From Tricholoma matsutake (Eukaryota; Basidiomycota; Agaricomycetes; Agaricales; Tricholomataceae): a DNA stretch of 64,000 nt. This document shows positions 11,919 to 22,727 of this stretch, piece by piece. The stretch is taken from NCBI GenBank assembly GCA_026075535.2, contig AP026547.1, positions 6,448,001-6,512,000 of the forward strand. The letters are read 5' to 3'. Under the pieces are notes generated by a model. That model ran no database searches. It was not told the DNA's origin and saw only the letters and a program-made list of their open reading frames with translations. Each line of letters starts with the position of its first letter. The first letter of the stretch is position 1. The position numbers and the translations under genes are program-made.

Positions 11919-12203
11919 GGGTGCAAGGGGCCAAGGTATCTTATCGTCTGATAATCCGACAATCGGATGGTGTGTCATTCACATTACTTCCTAAACAGGC
12001 AGCGTGACATATCTAATCATGTTTCCTGATGTGAAATAAAAATTCTTTTGGTTTATTTTGTTGCCGGCTGCGTTCTAAACTCCAAGCTATGACAAAGTAC
12101 AAACAAAGTAACGACTATATGTGACTGTCACGTTACTTTAATACTTCACCTGACGAAACGTTTTTACTGAGGCTCATCGAGTCATCATCCCTTTTGTAGC
12201 AAC

Positions 12204-13629
12204 ATGCCGCGAAGTGAATCGTCGTCTTCCGACGATGGCGTATGGGAAGATGTAACTGAAATACCCATTGAGGAGGAAGAACAAACCCATCCATTGCCAA
12301 CAACTCCTAGCCCTGCGGGATCTGTTCAATCCTTCCCTCGCAAAGGGAAAAGAGCTCACAGAATTACTTATATTGCATCATCGCCGAGAAGATCACCCGT
12401 TATCCCAATCTCTTCCAGACAACATGGACCTCTGCGTAATGCCATCAAGAAAGAGGACATTGTACATGGCGCACTACAAGGTGCTTGGTTCACCCTCCAG
12501 TACCTTTTTGACATATTCAGTACTTCAATCCGCCTTCTGCGTGGACCGCTCTCCTTAGTCGTATTTCTATGGTTACTAACATTCATCATAAGACCCGCCC
12601 TTCTCGCGCCGCTATGCTATTTGCCTGGTTTGTATGGGTCTCGATTCTGTCGGCCGCTAGACACTCACGGGAAGGGGAAATCGCCCCAGTGGGCTGACTA
12701 TCCTAAACTCGTTGAAGTGCAGAGCGCTTCATTTGAGCATCTGCTCGATGAACTAGTTGGAGATTCAGGTTTGTCGTTGGAGATCAAGAAAGCACAAATG
12801 GCGACCGCAGATCTTGCTACTCTCGTTCGTGCTAGTGACTTGAAGTCACGAGATATGTTGGCAGATACTTTGTTAGAGTTCGTAAATGATGCAAGATACA
12901 CAGGCTCAGGACTACAACGTCTTAGCTCCAGAATTGGAGGCGCAGTGGACAGGTACGTCTTGAGATTTGTCCATATTATCTTTTCATTCATAGATTACAT
13001 GTAGTATCATGGCTGTGAATGATTATGCTCTTCATGCGATTGAAGCAGCGCAATCAAAGACTCCATGGCTTTCCGTTCATGGCCTCATTCCTTGGTTTAT
13101 ACCGCAGCCTACAAGTGAAATAGTGACCAAAACGTTCACTGAAGCCATGTTTGTCCTGTCAAGCGCCATGGAACGTCTCATATTGGAAGCAGAGGTCAAT
13201 CTTGTGAATCTTAACAAACTCGAGGAGCGGTTGTTAACGTTGCACGACATCGTATCTCGGGAAGATTCGACCTTGTCTTCAGCCAAGGCGGAGCTGCTTT
13301 CAGATTTATGGACCAAACTCGGGGGGAACCAGAGGACATTGCGCAATTTCGAGAGTCATCTTCTATTGTTGAAAAACCTGGGGATGTATAGAAAGAAGGC
13401 GCTCGCACACGTGGTTGCAGCGTTGCAGACTTTGCAAGCGATGAGCAGCGACATGGAGGATATCAGAGAAAGAGTCGCGGCGCCTGAGCTTACCAGATCA
13501 AAGATTCCTGTGGAGGTCCATATGAAGAGCATTAGGAGCGGTCTGCAGAGATTGAAAGAGGGAAGAGTTCGGGCCAGAAGATTGGAAGTGGAAGCCATGA
13601 GACATGTGCTGACTGGCGAGTCACCCTAA
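12204..13629 (+). CDS. Predicted membrane protein, conserved-type basidiomycete gene of unknown function
   Basis: Two exons, 12204-12952 and 13005-13629, separated by a 52-bp intron (GTACGT...CATGTAG); choosing the AG at 13003-13004 restores the frame, whereas the upstream AG at 12992-12993 leads to a stop. The product is about 457 residues. Residues 1-60 are acidic and Ser-rich. A strongly hydrophobic stretch around residues 110-145 (LSLVVFLWLLTFIIRPALLA) should form one or two membrane segments. The remaining ~300 residues are helical with coiled-coil character (LEERLLTLHDIVSREDSTLS). No domain is recognised. Unlike every flanking gene it carries no stop or frameshift, so it is a real host gene. 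It is transcribed convergently with Med22 and starts 286 bp from the Harbinger transposase start. Confidence 0.85.
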
Positions 13630-13964
13630 CCAGGTTGTTTTCATTGTGATTCCTTGACGTATATTTAGCGGTCAATTGATTTTATATACGAAACCTAGTG
13701 AATAGGTTAACACTTGTAGGTTCTTTGTGGCATATTTATATATGTCAATACATCCTGATGACGTTCCGCATTGTAATGGCCTCGCCTGATGCTGCAGTTG
13801 TCTGCAATGCCTTGGTCGTTGTCATCCGAGGCATAGAGGGCCGAACAACACTGTTGATATGGGTAAGCTTACATGAAGCAAGGGATATTGAATGGCAAAA
13901 CACCCTGCTAGCGCATCATACATACGATAAAGTTCGCGGTATATTTCAGGTGCCAGATATTATA
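13630..13964. other. Convergent 3' intergenic region
   Basis: 335 bp between two converging host genes. A 90-codon open stretch on + (13698-13970) has no recognisable features and overlaps the Med22 3' end; I treat it as chance. It presumably holds both 3' untranslated regions. Confidence 0.5.
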
Positions 13965-14527
13965 TTATGACCCTGAGTGTCCCAAGATGTCATCGAGCAG
14001 CTCTGCGATCTTCTGACGAGCCTCGTTTTTCTCTTCTTGCACGATTTTTAGTTCGGCGTCCCGACGATGCGCGAGTTGAGCCTCGTCAGAGAGTAAAAGC
14101 AACAGTTTCATGGAATGTGTAATTGAGAGTAGCGAACTCGCTGCACGAACCTGATAAGATCGTTAATAAAGTTGTTGGGATAGACGAGGAATACAGAGAC
14201 CATTGATTCCGCACGGGATTGCGCTTGGAATGATTCCTGAGCTATCCGGAATTTGTCCTTGTCACCTATCTTCAACATGGTTCTAGCGGAAACAAGTGCG
14301 TGACTACGGAAAGGTCTCACAGAAGCTAGACTGACGAGGTCGACCATTCCATCGACTAATGTTTCAATCTCCATATCGACCTTCTTATTCCATTCTTCCT
14401 CGATGGCATCAAGATATTCGGCAGAATTTTGGTCTACAGAAGACTGGGAAGCAGTAGTGCGCTGGGATAGGTTGGCCGTTGGCAGGGCAGACGGACGGGA
14501 GACATCTGTTTGAGGGATTTCTGACAT
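13965..14527 (-). CDS. MED22: Mediator complex subunit 22 (Med22/Srb6)
   Basis: Head-module subunit of Mediator, the nuclear complex linking transcription factors to RNA polymerase II. Exon 1 is 14527-14201 and exon 2 is 14150-13965, with a 50-bp intron (GTCTCT...TATCAG). The spliced protein is 170 residues, a normal fungal Med22 length. Residues 35-60 (YLDAIEEEWNKKVDMEIETL) and 85-112 (DKFRIAQESFQAQSRAESMV) are characteristic, followed in exon 2 by a helix (HSMKLLLLLSDEAQLAHRRD) and an acidic C-terminus. The frame is intact. Its start codon lies 77 bp from a degenerate gypsy fragment, so its promoter may include TE-derived DNA. Identification rests on motif memory; a profile search would settle it. 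Confidence 0.86.
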
Positions 14528-14603
14528 TTTGGTCGATGAACAAAATTCGTAGCGCGTGACATAGATCCAAAGTTGGTAATTTTACTACATGTTGCCTGGG
14601 CAA

Positions 14604-14925
14604 CTACATATCTATCACCTCCTCCACTTCACTTGTTGATCTGGGATCAGATCGGTTGGGGCTGGTTGGAGCTTGACTACATGGAAGACCAGGTGAATGC
14701 ATGACATCAAATGGGGGAGCTTGAGAGTAGGCATGGGTGCCTACAAGATGAAAGACTGGGTAGGGGCCAAGGGATTGGTGTGCAAACTTTTGCAAGGGTT
14801 GAGTGGTGCTGATGTCTGATGCATTGAGGAAGAGTTTGTCACTGGGTTTGAACTTCAGTTCTGGCATTCATTTTTGGTTGTAGTATTGTGCTATGTCTTC
14901 CTTGGACTTAGCCAAAGCCAACTGA
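14604..14925 (-). pseudogene. Gypsy integrase C-terminal fragment
   Basis: Translates to the post-catalytic end of a chromovirus integrase: ALAKSKEDIAQYYNQK, stop, then KPSDKLFLNASDISTTQP and FAHQSLGPYPVFHLVGTHAY. It aligns with the 2740-2990 part of Gypsy-1 but is clearly divergent. It has no LTR and no upstream pol: a relic of about 320 bp sitting upstream of Med22. Confidence 0.8.
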
Positions 14926-14935
14926 GAACTCGGAA

Positions 14936-15130
14936 CCTGTACCCATGCTCACAGGTGTGAGGTATGGGTATGGGTACAGGTGGGTCATGATGGAAACCTG
15001 TGTGGGTTGTTACCATGGGTTTGCATCAACATCACCCTCCCCCACCATTGCTCCCCCATTCCACCTCACAAACAGTTGCTCACAGCCTGGTTGGGGTGCT
15101 ATGGAAGGTTGCCAAGTTCAGTGGCCTACA
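14936..15130. repeat. Relic of a TACCC-rich TIR element
   Basis: Contains the alternating GTACCCATG / GGTATGGGTATGGGTACAG subterminal motif of elements A, B and C, plus one copy of the CAGTTGCTCAC palindromic module at about 15071. No terminal repeats or target site could be paired, so it is a truncated copy. Confidence 0.5.
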
Positions 15131-15133
15131 CTA

Positions 15134-15770
15134 GCTTAGGGTTGACAGTGGTGACAGGATCAATTGCATGGGAGTAAGAGTCAGTACAATACATACAGGA
15201 ATAATATATATAACTTATACCTTCATTGCATGGGAGTACTTAAGAGCAAGGCAACAAAGAGGGGAAAAAGATGGTATATATATGATGATCTGAGACCTTG
15301 TAAATACATGTCTGCATCGAGTGTAGCTGTGTGATTTAGGTAGGCTGCATCAAGCATAGCCCAAAAAGAAGGTATGATATAGGTGTGTCAGTAGTCACTA
15401 GTGTGAGGGAGGTCACATGACCATGTGACTGCAGGCAGGTGTGCATGAGAATGTGTGACCACAGGCGAGTGCAGGCAACCATCAGTGGGTGTATATATCT
15501 GACATGTTGTGAGTCTGTTAGGGCCAGACTTACACTCCTCCCCACTTGAAAAAATTGAGTGGGTCTCAAACCTCCATCCCATTTTCATCTTCCCATTTGC
15601 CAGGGGCATCCATCTTGGCCATCTCTGAACTGGGATGCCACTCATCATGTTCCTTCCCATATCCTTCATAATGTATTGCACACCCTGGCTGCACTGGTGG
15701 GCATCCACAATTTTGTCAATGTACCACTCCTCAGTGCTGTCTTCAGTGACAATTGGTCATGGCTGTAGTG
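15134..15770 (-). pseudogene. Relic of another gypsy element: chromodomain end and 3' LTR-like segment
   Basis: On the minus strand 15765-15560 translates, with one frameshift, into a chromodomain-like sequence (VDKIVDAHQCSQG, then GYGKEHDEWHPSSEM). It is followed downstream by TGTAAGTCTGGCCCTAACA at 15533, a plausible LTR start, and about 400 bp of non-coding DNA with TATATATA motifs. The LTR end is not defined and no partner LTR was found. The sequence differs from Gypsy-1, so this is a separate family. Confidence 0.5.
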
Positions 15771-15940
15771 CTTAAAGGTCTGGTCCTTAGGACTGAACAA
15801 GACTGGGAACCAAACCAGACCATAACCAATGAGGACTGTGGTTATGCATCAGTTCAGTCCTCATTCTTGCTGGCACTTACTAGGACTGGACAAGACCAGT
15901 TCAGACCAGTTCAGGACTGAGCTGGCAGTCCTTAACTCAA
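15769..15940. repeat. Possible short MITE with GGACTGAAC inverted ends
   Basis: Begins TTAAAGGTCTGGTCC and ends CTGGCAGTCCTTAA, with reiterated GGACTG/CAGTCC and ACTGGTC motifs in inverted orientation. About 170 bp, no coding capacity. Similar motifs occur at about 39200-39260. The target duplication is not clear. Confidence 0.35.
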
Positions 15941-16022
15941 AAAGGTAACAAATATACATACAGTGTAGCACAGGTCACACCATGGGTAAAATTTCACACA
16001 CTGCTCCTAACACCACAACCAC

Positions 16023-16438
16023 TATAAGGGCAACCTTAGCCTCTAGCAAAGGGGGATCCGGGGTTGATATATTATTACATAGTACAGGCAATTCAGGCGC
16101 ACATAGCAAAGGGGAATCCAAAGAGAAAACTCTAAGGAACCCTTTGCCAATGTCCAGTATATGTGAAGATAGGCAAAATCAAATAGTAGTATAAAAATAG
16201 AAAAAGCAGAGATAAGCACACAGATTAATGTAGATTGATTGCAGATGATGGGAAACATCGGAACTCTGCCTCTAAATATAAAGTGTCAACATGCACACAC
16301 AAGCAAAAAAGGGAAAATAAATAATAAAATAAGGGAAATCATTGAAAATGCAAAATAGAAGGAACTAAGACCGGGAAAAATGTGGGAGGAACACAGAAAA
16401 TTAGAGAAATGCCTAGGGCACTCTCCAGTCCCCTTACA
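16023..16438 (-). repeat. Gypsy-1b 3' LTR (416 bp)
   Basis: Reverse complement of the Gypsy-1 LTR; ends TATAAGGG (16023) and CCCCTTACA (16438). It is flanked on the outside by ACCAC and on the inside by the purine tract of the pol end. Confidence 0.92.
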
Positions 16439-16509
16439 TCACTCCCCCTCTAGGATGCATCACCCCAATGCATTTGAAATCACATACAACCAAAGTCAGT
16501 GACTTGAAT

Positions 16510-18789
16510 GTGACATGGTGCAGCAGTGTGCCGTCGGTGGAATTCCTTGACTAACCAAGGGCCATTCACACCGGACTCCTTGACCCATGAGTTCTCCTCA
16601 TACCCATAACCCTTCCAGTGCACCAAATACTAGAGTTATCCTCAATGCAACTGGCTGTCCAAGATTGACTCAACTTTGTACTGGGGTTCTCCCTTGATCA
16701 CTGTAGGTGGCAGTGGTGGATGTCAATGGCATCCTGGGAATGGATCTGGGGGAGCTGGAAGGAGTTTGATGACATGGAAGACTGGGTGGAGTCTGGACAT
16801 GGAGGCTGGGAGGCGCAGATGATAGGCATGCATTTCAACACATTTGACAATGGGGAAAGGTCCCAGGAAGCGAGGGGCAAGTTTCTTGGATGGACATGTG
16901 GTGGAGATGTCACTGGAGTCAAGATAAACTCGATCACCAATGAGGGGCCAGAGAATGGCATTGATTGTAAAAGTGTGCCATGTCATCCTTCGCCTTCGCT
17001 AAGGCTGCCTTTGCCTCCTCCAAGCTATCCCTCATGTGTTCTGTGAACTCATTCACCATCTCGATGTGTGAGGGAGTTTAACAAGGTTTGAATCCCATGC
17101 ATGGATGCTGTCCAGTGTCTAAGAGGAAAGGGGTCTGTTGAGTGGAAGCATGGTCGTGGTTGTTGTATCCAGACTTGGCAAGGAGAGAAGATTGTCCCAA
17201 TTGTCCTGGTGCTCATTGACAAAGATGCGGATGTACTGCTCCAGTTCCTGGTTGACTCACTCAGTCTGGCCGTCAGTTTGCAGGTGATAGGTGGTTGAAG
17301 CAAGGAGTTTGATCCCCAGAAGTCAGTACAGCTCGCGAGTGAACTCTGCCACGAACTGAGGGCCACAGTCAGAAAGGAAAGTGCCAGGATGTCCATGTAA
17401 TTTCCACACATGGTGGAGATAGAGTTGGGTGGCACCCAGGGCACTAACAGTGGTGTGAGTGGGAATGAAATGAGCGTGTTTCCCCACTGAATCAACTGTG
17501 CACATCACTGCATCAAACCCATTGACTCTGGCAACTCCACCACAAAGTCGACACTGACAACATCCCAATGACTCCCTGGAACAGGAAGAGGGTGTAGCTC
17601 GCCAATGGGTTTGCAACAAGGAATCTTGGTGCATAAGCAAAGGTCACAAGTATGACAATACTGACCAATGAGCCGTGACATTTGTGGCCACCAATAATTC
17701 CATGAGGTGAGCTCCAAGGTCTTCCAGCATCCAGGATGACCAGCAATCTGTGAGTCATGGTGTTGGGATATGATGTGCTAGTGAAGGTCTGGGTCATTGG
17801 GGACAAAGATGTAATCCCTGAAATACAACAAGTCCTCCCTTTCAGCCCACTCTGCTGCATGCAAGGAAAGGGTGGATCCCTTCCTCAGTTCTTTAACAGC
17901 TCAGGCAACAACATCCTCATGTAAACCACTACAGTTTGTGCAATGAATGTCGCGTAGGATGTCCCACTCCTTGCCCTGGGGTGTGATGCCTTCCAATGCC
18001 CAGATGGTGAACAGGTCTGGCTGCAACAACACAATGTCTTGATTGTCATCACTGCCATCCCCATGGTCTGCATGTTGGGAGAGGGCATCGGTCTTCCCCA
18101 TGCTGCGACCTGGATGGTGGTGCAAGGAGAAGTCAAATCTTGATAGATACAGGGACCAATGAGCTTGACGGCAGTTCAATTTCTTGGCCATCATAAAGTA
18201 CTCGAGATTCTTGTGATCCATCAAAATTTCCACCTTGTGTTGGGCACCCTCGAGGAAGTGTTGCCATTCCTTGAGCATGCACATTATCACCAACATCTCC
18301 TTGTCATGGATCTCATAGTTTTGCTCTACAGCACTAAGGCTTTTGGAGTAGAACGCAACAGGATGCCACTTCTGGTCCTCTGGAGACTGCTGAGACAACA
18401 TGGTGCCCATTGCAAAGTCAGAAATGCCGGCTTCTACATGAAAAGGGCGTGAATCATCAGCAAAGGTAAGAATGGGAGCAGAAGTGACCATCTCCTTAAG
18501 CTTTTCAAATGCCTCCTGTTGTGCATTATCCCACCTCCATGCCTCCTTTTCTGTCAAGTCAAACAGTGGTCATGCATGATGTGAGAAATCCTTGATAAAA
18601 CACCAATAGAAATTGATGAAGCCCAGGAAAGATTGCACCTCTTTCTTGTTTGTGGGCATTGGCCAAGCCATGACCCCATTCACCTTGATAGGATCCATCT
18701 CCACCTGACCCTCTGAGATAATCAGGCTGAGGTACTTGATCTTGGTCTCCTCAAACTTGCACTTGTCATGACGAAGGTAGAGTTTGTTA
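16510..18789 (-). pseudogene. pol: Gypsy-1b pol, distal part (end of RT, RNase H, integrase, chromodomain), decayed
   Basis: Collinear with Gypsy-1 from the end of RT (homology starts at 18789, corresponding to base ~952 of Gypsy-1) to the chromodomain. The longest open piece, 18557-17901, is RNase H (KLKEMVTSAPILTFADDSRP). Integrase pieces follow at 17860-17323 and 16986-16723 with stops and frameshifts. Many CG dinucleotides of Gypsy-1 are TG or CA here. The RT palm with its active site is absent. Non-functional. Confidence 0.88.
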
Positions 18790-18791
18790 AG

Positions 18792-19275
18792 GCAAGGCAG
18801 GAGTAGGGGTATACCCTTGTGTTTTTGGGCTAAGGGTATGAGGGGTAAGGGTAGGGGTTTGGAAGTTCATACCCTTGCATACCCCTGTACCCTTACTAAG
18901 GGTCCAGGGGTATGCCAGGGGTATGCTTATGTAAGAATATCATTTGATTTTTTCAGCTACAAAGACTCATATTCAAGATTTTCATCAATTAAATTCAGAT
19001 TTTGGGATTGTGCAACATGACAATGGCTTTCACATGTTGATAAGAGGTATTAATATGTGATATTAATAGTAAATACAATAGTTATCAACACTTTTCAAAT
19101 GAATTTTTACTCCAAATATGTTGATTTTGTGCCAAACCCTTGTACCCTTGACATACCCTCCCATACCCTTGGCAACCCTTATATGTTTCCATACCCTTAC
19201 CCCTAAGGGTAGGGTGTTCAGGGGTAGGGGTAAGGGTATGAGATTTGACACCCAGGGGTAACCCCTGCCTTGCCC
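18792..19275. mobile_element. 484-bp TIR element with TACCC-type subterminal repeats
   Basis: Termini AGGCAAGGCAGGAG and (inverted) GGGCAAGGCAGGGG form a terminal inverted repeat, each flanked by TA (18790-18791 and 19276-19277). Next to both ends lie repeated GGGGTAAGGGTA / TACCCTTACCCC strings. The middle is AT-rich with no coding capacity. Termini and TA flanks resemble elements A and B, so it looks like a shorter member of the same superfamily. It sits exactly where Gypsy-1b RT homology stops. Confidence 0.7.
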
Positions 19276-19756
19276 TAAAAACACAGTTACCACAATCGAG
19301 AAATTGATAATCTGGCTTGGGGTCCAAAAGGCTGAGTTGGACATGGTATAAATGTAATGAGTGATGATGATTGACATTGGATAATCTTGGAAACTCAACA
19401 AGTGATCAATAAAAATGGAGTTTGAAATAGAGTTGTTGATTGGTGGAATGCTTCTACACCTGTCACATCACATTATGTTGACCTGGAATTGGTTATGTCA
19501 CTTTGTTTTCAGTGATCGTGGGAAGGTAGATGATGGAGGACAAAGTGCAAGGTGTTCCAAAGTATCCACGAACTATTGCAAAGTTAGGTGAAGTAATGCA
19601 ATGTGAAGATACCGCTCTGGAAGGTTCTGTGATATCAAGCTAAGAAATGTGAAGAGGCAATATGCAGCAGCAAAGTTTGGTGAAGCGAAATGGACATTTT
19701 GTGAATTCTGTGATGTCACATGACAAGACGTGCCATCCTGATCAGACAATTGAGGT

Positions 19757-21142
19757 TTGTTGATCATTCACTTCTGCGTGGGAAGTTCTGGAACTTTCAA
19801 CTTCAACCACTACCGCGTCATCTACACCAAACTCAAACACTTCAACATGCTCAATTTCATTGCTTCAACCATCCTGGATGAGATTGTGGACTTGCTCAAG
19901 ACCCTTCTTGAAGGTTTGATCCCTGAAGCCACTGACTTTGAAAATGGGGGAAAGAGTTTGCTGGAGCTTGGGTAAGTGTCCTAGGGAACCTCTCGTTTAT
20001 CTGATAACCATGTGACATGTCGCCTTAATATAGGGTTTATTCATTGAGGCTGGAGGATCTGCCGACACCAATGAGCACGCTGGCAATACGTTAAACTTGG
20101 CCATTGACGCCTTCAGCGGGTTCACAAATCGTGAATGGCTGGAATGGGGTTCTACAATCATGCCCACCCTTGCTGCACAGGTTTGAAAGGAGGATGAGGA
20201 TGCAAAGGTGGCGAAAGAGTTAGAATGGCAGAAAAGGGAATGGATTGCTCACGAGGAACAGGAGAAAAAAGAGGCGATGGAGAAACAGGCAGCAATTGAG
20301 AAGGTGGCAGCTGAATTGGTGGAAAAGAAAAAGGAGATCATGGGCAGGTGGAGAACAAAGGAGATCACTTTGGAGGAGGTGAACACGGCCATAGTGGCAT
20401 TGCAACCATTGGAAGGGAAGGCTGCAGGGGAGGACACAAAGAGGCCCATTGACGATGATGACGACGAGATCAAGGAGGTCCCGATGCCTGGTCCCCAAGA
20501 ACCCTCTAGGCCTCATCCAAAATGACTTCGCAAGGCAGATGTTGATCACACAGCAACAACAGTGATGCCTTTCAGACCATTCCCCATGATGAGGGTGTCT
20601 GGCAATGGGCACCCAAGGTCCAAAGTGTGTGCCTGATTTTGAATATCACATGCTGCCTTAATAGCTTGAACTGTTATAATAGTGCGATTGATGTTGCAAC
20701 TTCCAAAAAGCAATGGACTGCATTCAAAGGGCGGGCAAAGCAAAGTGTGAGAAATATAAGAAGGACAGGCAGAGGTGCTATTGGAATGGCATGGAGGATG
20801 GCAAAGGGAGTGACATTGAAAAACTGAAGAAAATAAAGGTTCACGAGCCAGGTGCACCTCTCTTTTGCTGGTTGTTTGTTTTCTTCCTAACTGAGATATC
20901 ATAGTATTTGTTGGCAAGGCCCCTCCCCAACCTGGATCATCAACTCAATGCCCATCCTCCCCCATTGTCGAGGAACCTCCACAAAAAAAGGTGTGACTCA
21001 ACGTGCCCATGGAGTTTGCAGTTACAAAGGAAAGTCACATGGAAGCACTTCAGTTGGAGGGAGTTTGCATTTCTTTGCAAATTGCTGTGCTACAGGGCCT
21101 GAGGGAGGAGGTCCAACAAGAATTAGCAGTGCTTCGTAAATA
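19757..21142 (+). pseudogene. Degenerate gene: coiled-coil protein with a cysteine cluster, antisense to Gypsy-2
   Basis: A broken coding region on +. Recognisable parts: NEHAGNTLNLAIDAFSGF and EWLEWGSTIMPTLAAQ (about 20065-20182), a highly charged coiled coil (20208-20525, repeated EKEAMEKQAAIEK-type heptads), a cysteine cluster MDCIQRAGKAKCEKYKKDRQ followed by RCYW (20713-20790), and a C-terminal helical end (LREEVQQELAVLRK, stop near 21142). The Cys spacing suggests a small zinc-binding DNA-binding module, but I cannot name the family. It lies beside the 3' end of Gypsy-2 pol in opposite orientation, so it may be a captured or element-encoded antisense gene. Stops and frame changes make it a pseudogene. 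Confidence 0.4.
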
Positions 21143-21418
21143 ATCGCATTCCTTTTGTTCTTTTCTAAAAAAAATCTTTACTTCACAACTTTGCCATGAT
21201 TACTCTGTCCAATGCTTTGAAAGAAAAGAATATTTAATTAAATAAGTAGGAGTGAAAGGTAGAAGGCTCAGAAGACATCATGGCCAATAAGGGTATCAAA
21301 AACAATATTGAATCCCCCTGTGCAATCTTTGCAAGCAATATTGTGACTTCAAAATATGAAGGTGTAAGACTACTATAAGCTAAAAACCTCTTCAACCATA
21401 GAATAAAATGAAGGGTAA

Positions 21419-22720
21419 CTACTCAATGTCGTTCTCATCATCTTCAAAGAGCTTGGCAGACAGTCCTTCAATATCAATAATGTTGTGATCTTCTGCTAAG
21501 TCCATCTCTTCAAGTTGGCAAAGTCGGTTATCACTAATGTCAATAAAATTGGGGGGCAAGAAAATTGAAGTCCTGGTGAAGTAGGGCACTAGTTGAAACA
21601 CTGCAATAGGTCACTGTAAAACTGTTCTGTCAAGCTCGCAAAGAATATATGCTCCCTCCCTTGTTTCTTGAAATTACAATAAGAGGACCGAGATACCTGG
21701 GCTTGAGTTTTTGATCTAGAGCATATTCAATCTGCAAATTTCACTGAAGCACAAGATCACATCACTTGAAGTTGTAGTCATGGAGGGTTTGCACATGAAC
21801 TCACTCAAATAGAATCGCTGCCCTGAGGCAAGTGGTGAAAATGAGAGAATGAAGTTGCTTGAGGTCTTCTTTGCATTTTTGTAAAGTAATTGCTCAGTGA
21901 ACTATTAGATCTGTGGTTGACAGGATGGAATCAGGCGGTGGCTGTAGATATGTCGCTTCTGAGATGTCGAGAGCAATTATCAGATGGGTTCCTGTCACAG
22001 CGTAGTAGGGTGAACATCCCATGCATCTGTGAATTGTAATTCTCTCTGCCCAAAAGACAGAGTATGCTACTTGTGACAAGCAGCTTTCATCTCTATCTGC
22101 TGCTTTAAACATCACTTGGTGAACATCGAAGTGCGATCTTTTGACAATTCCGTTCGCTCTAGAGTTGTAGGCGCTGATTGTGAATGCACAAATATGATAT
22201 CTCTTCACTAAATATTGCACAGCTTTGATCATTAAGGGTGTGTTATCTGTGATGATTTCACAAAGTCCAGCCCATTGGCAGATGATATCCTGGTAGAGCC
22301 AGTTGCCAATGGTTTGCACTGTCTGAGTTTGCAGCATGCAAAACTCTGGCCAGTGTACAAGCAAACATTGCCCCTGTACACAGAATCCAAAACTGCCGGA
22401 TCCAGGCATGTGCATCATGTCGACGTATACTTTAGTGAATAGTGGAGCTGGTGCTGAGACGACAGGAGGAATGAGAACCTTCGTGGTTTGTTGGATTTGA
22501 CATAGGTGACATGTGCGAACAAACCAGATGATGTCTGCCTGTACATGGGGCCACCAAAATTGCTGCATTAAAATCACACAAGTTGCATAAAATTGCTTGT
22601 GACCAATATTATCGTGAATTTGGCTAAGGATATTAAGGCGGCACGTAGATTTGATGACTAGCTTGTGGGCTCCTTGACTGTCTTTTTGCCAAAGTTGATT
22701 GTGATCCGGGAAGAACTCTG
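21419..22720 (-). pseudogene. Gypsy-2 integrase and C-terminal tail, broken
   Basis: 22577-21894 is open and contains the zinc finger end (FVRTCHLCQ), the core Asp regions (FTKVYVDMMHMPGSG, LCEIITDNTP) and ISAYNSRANGIVKRSHFDVHQ, where the catalytic Glu position reads Val-Lys. The post-core GPY/F-like region (LKPRYLGPLIVISRNKGGS) is readable through stops at about 21700, and the acidic tail ends at 21419. The loss of Glu makes it inactive. Confidence 0.78.
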
Positions 22721-22727
22721 TGCAGTA

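Noticed and set aside
9119..12003. Terminal inverted repeats of the Harbinger element
   Set aside because: Candidate ends near 9120-9240 and 11950-12050 did not pair convincingly, so only the coding core is reported.
13698..13970. 90-codon ORF between the two host genes
   Set aside because: No motif, overlaps the Med22 3' end on the other strand; most likely chance in untranslated sequence.
18793..19270. Telomere-like TTAGGG/CCCTAA strings
   Set aside because: The units are irregular (TACCC, TACCCT, TACCCA), occur as inverted pairs inside TIR elements and lie mid-contig; not a telomere.
19276..19756. 3' LTR of Gypsy-2
   Set aside because: Compared by eye with 28470-29150; only vague similarity (TGTGATGTCAC-like strings), not enough to call an LTR pair.
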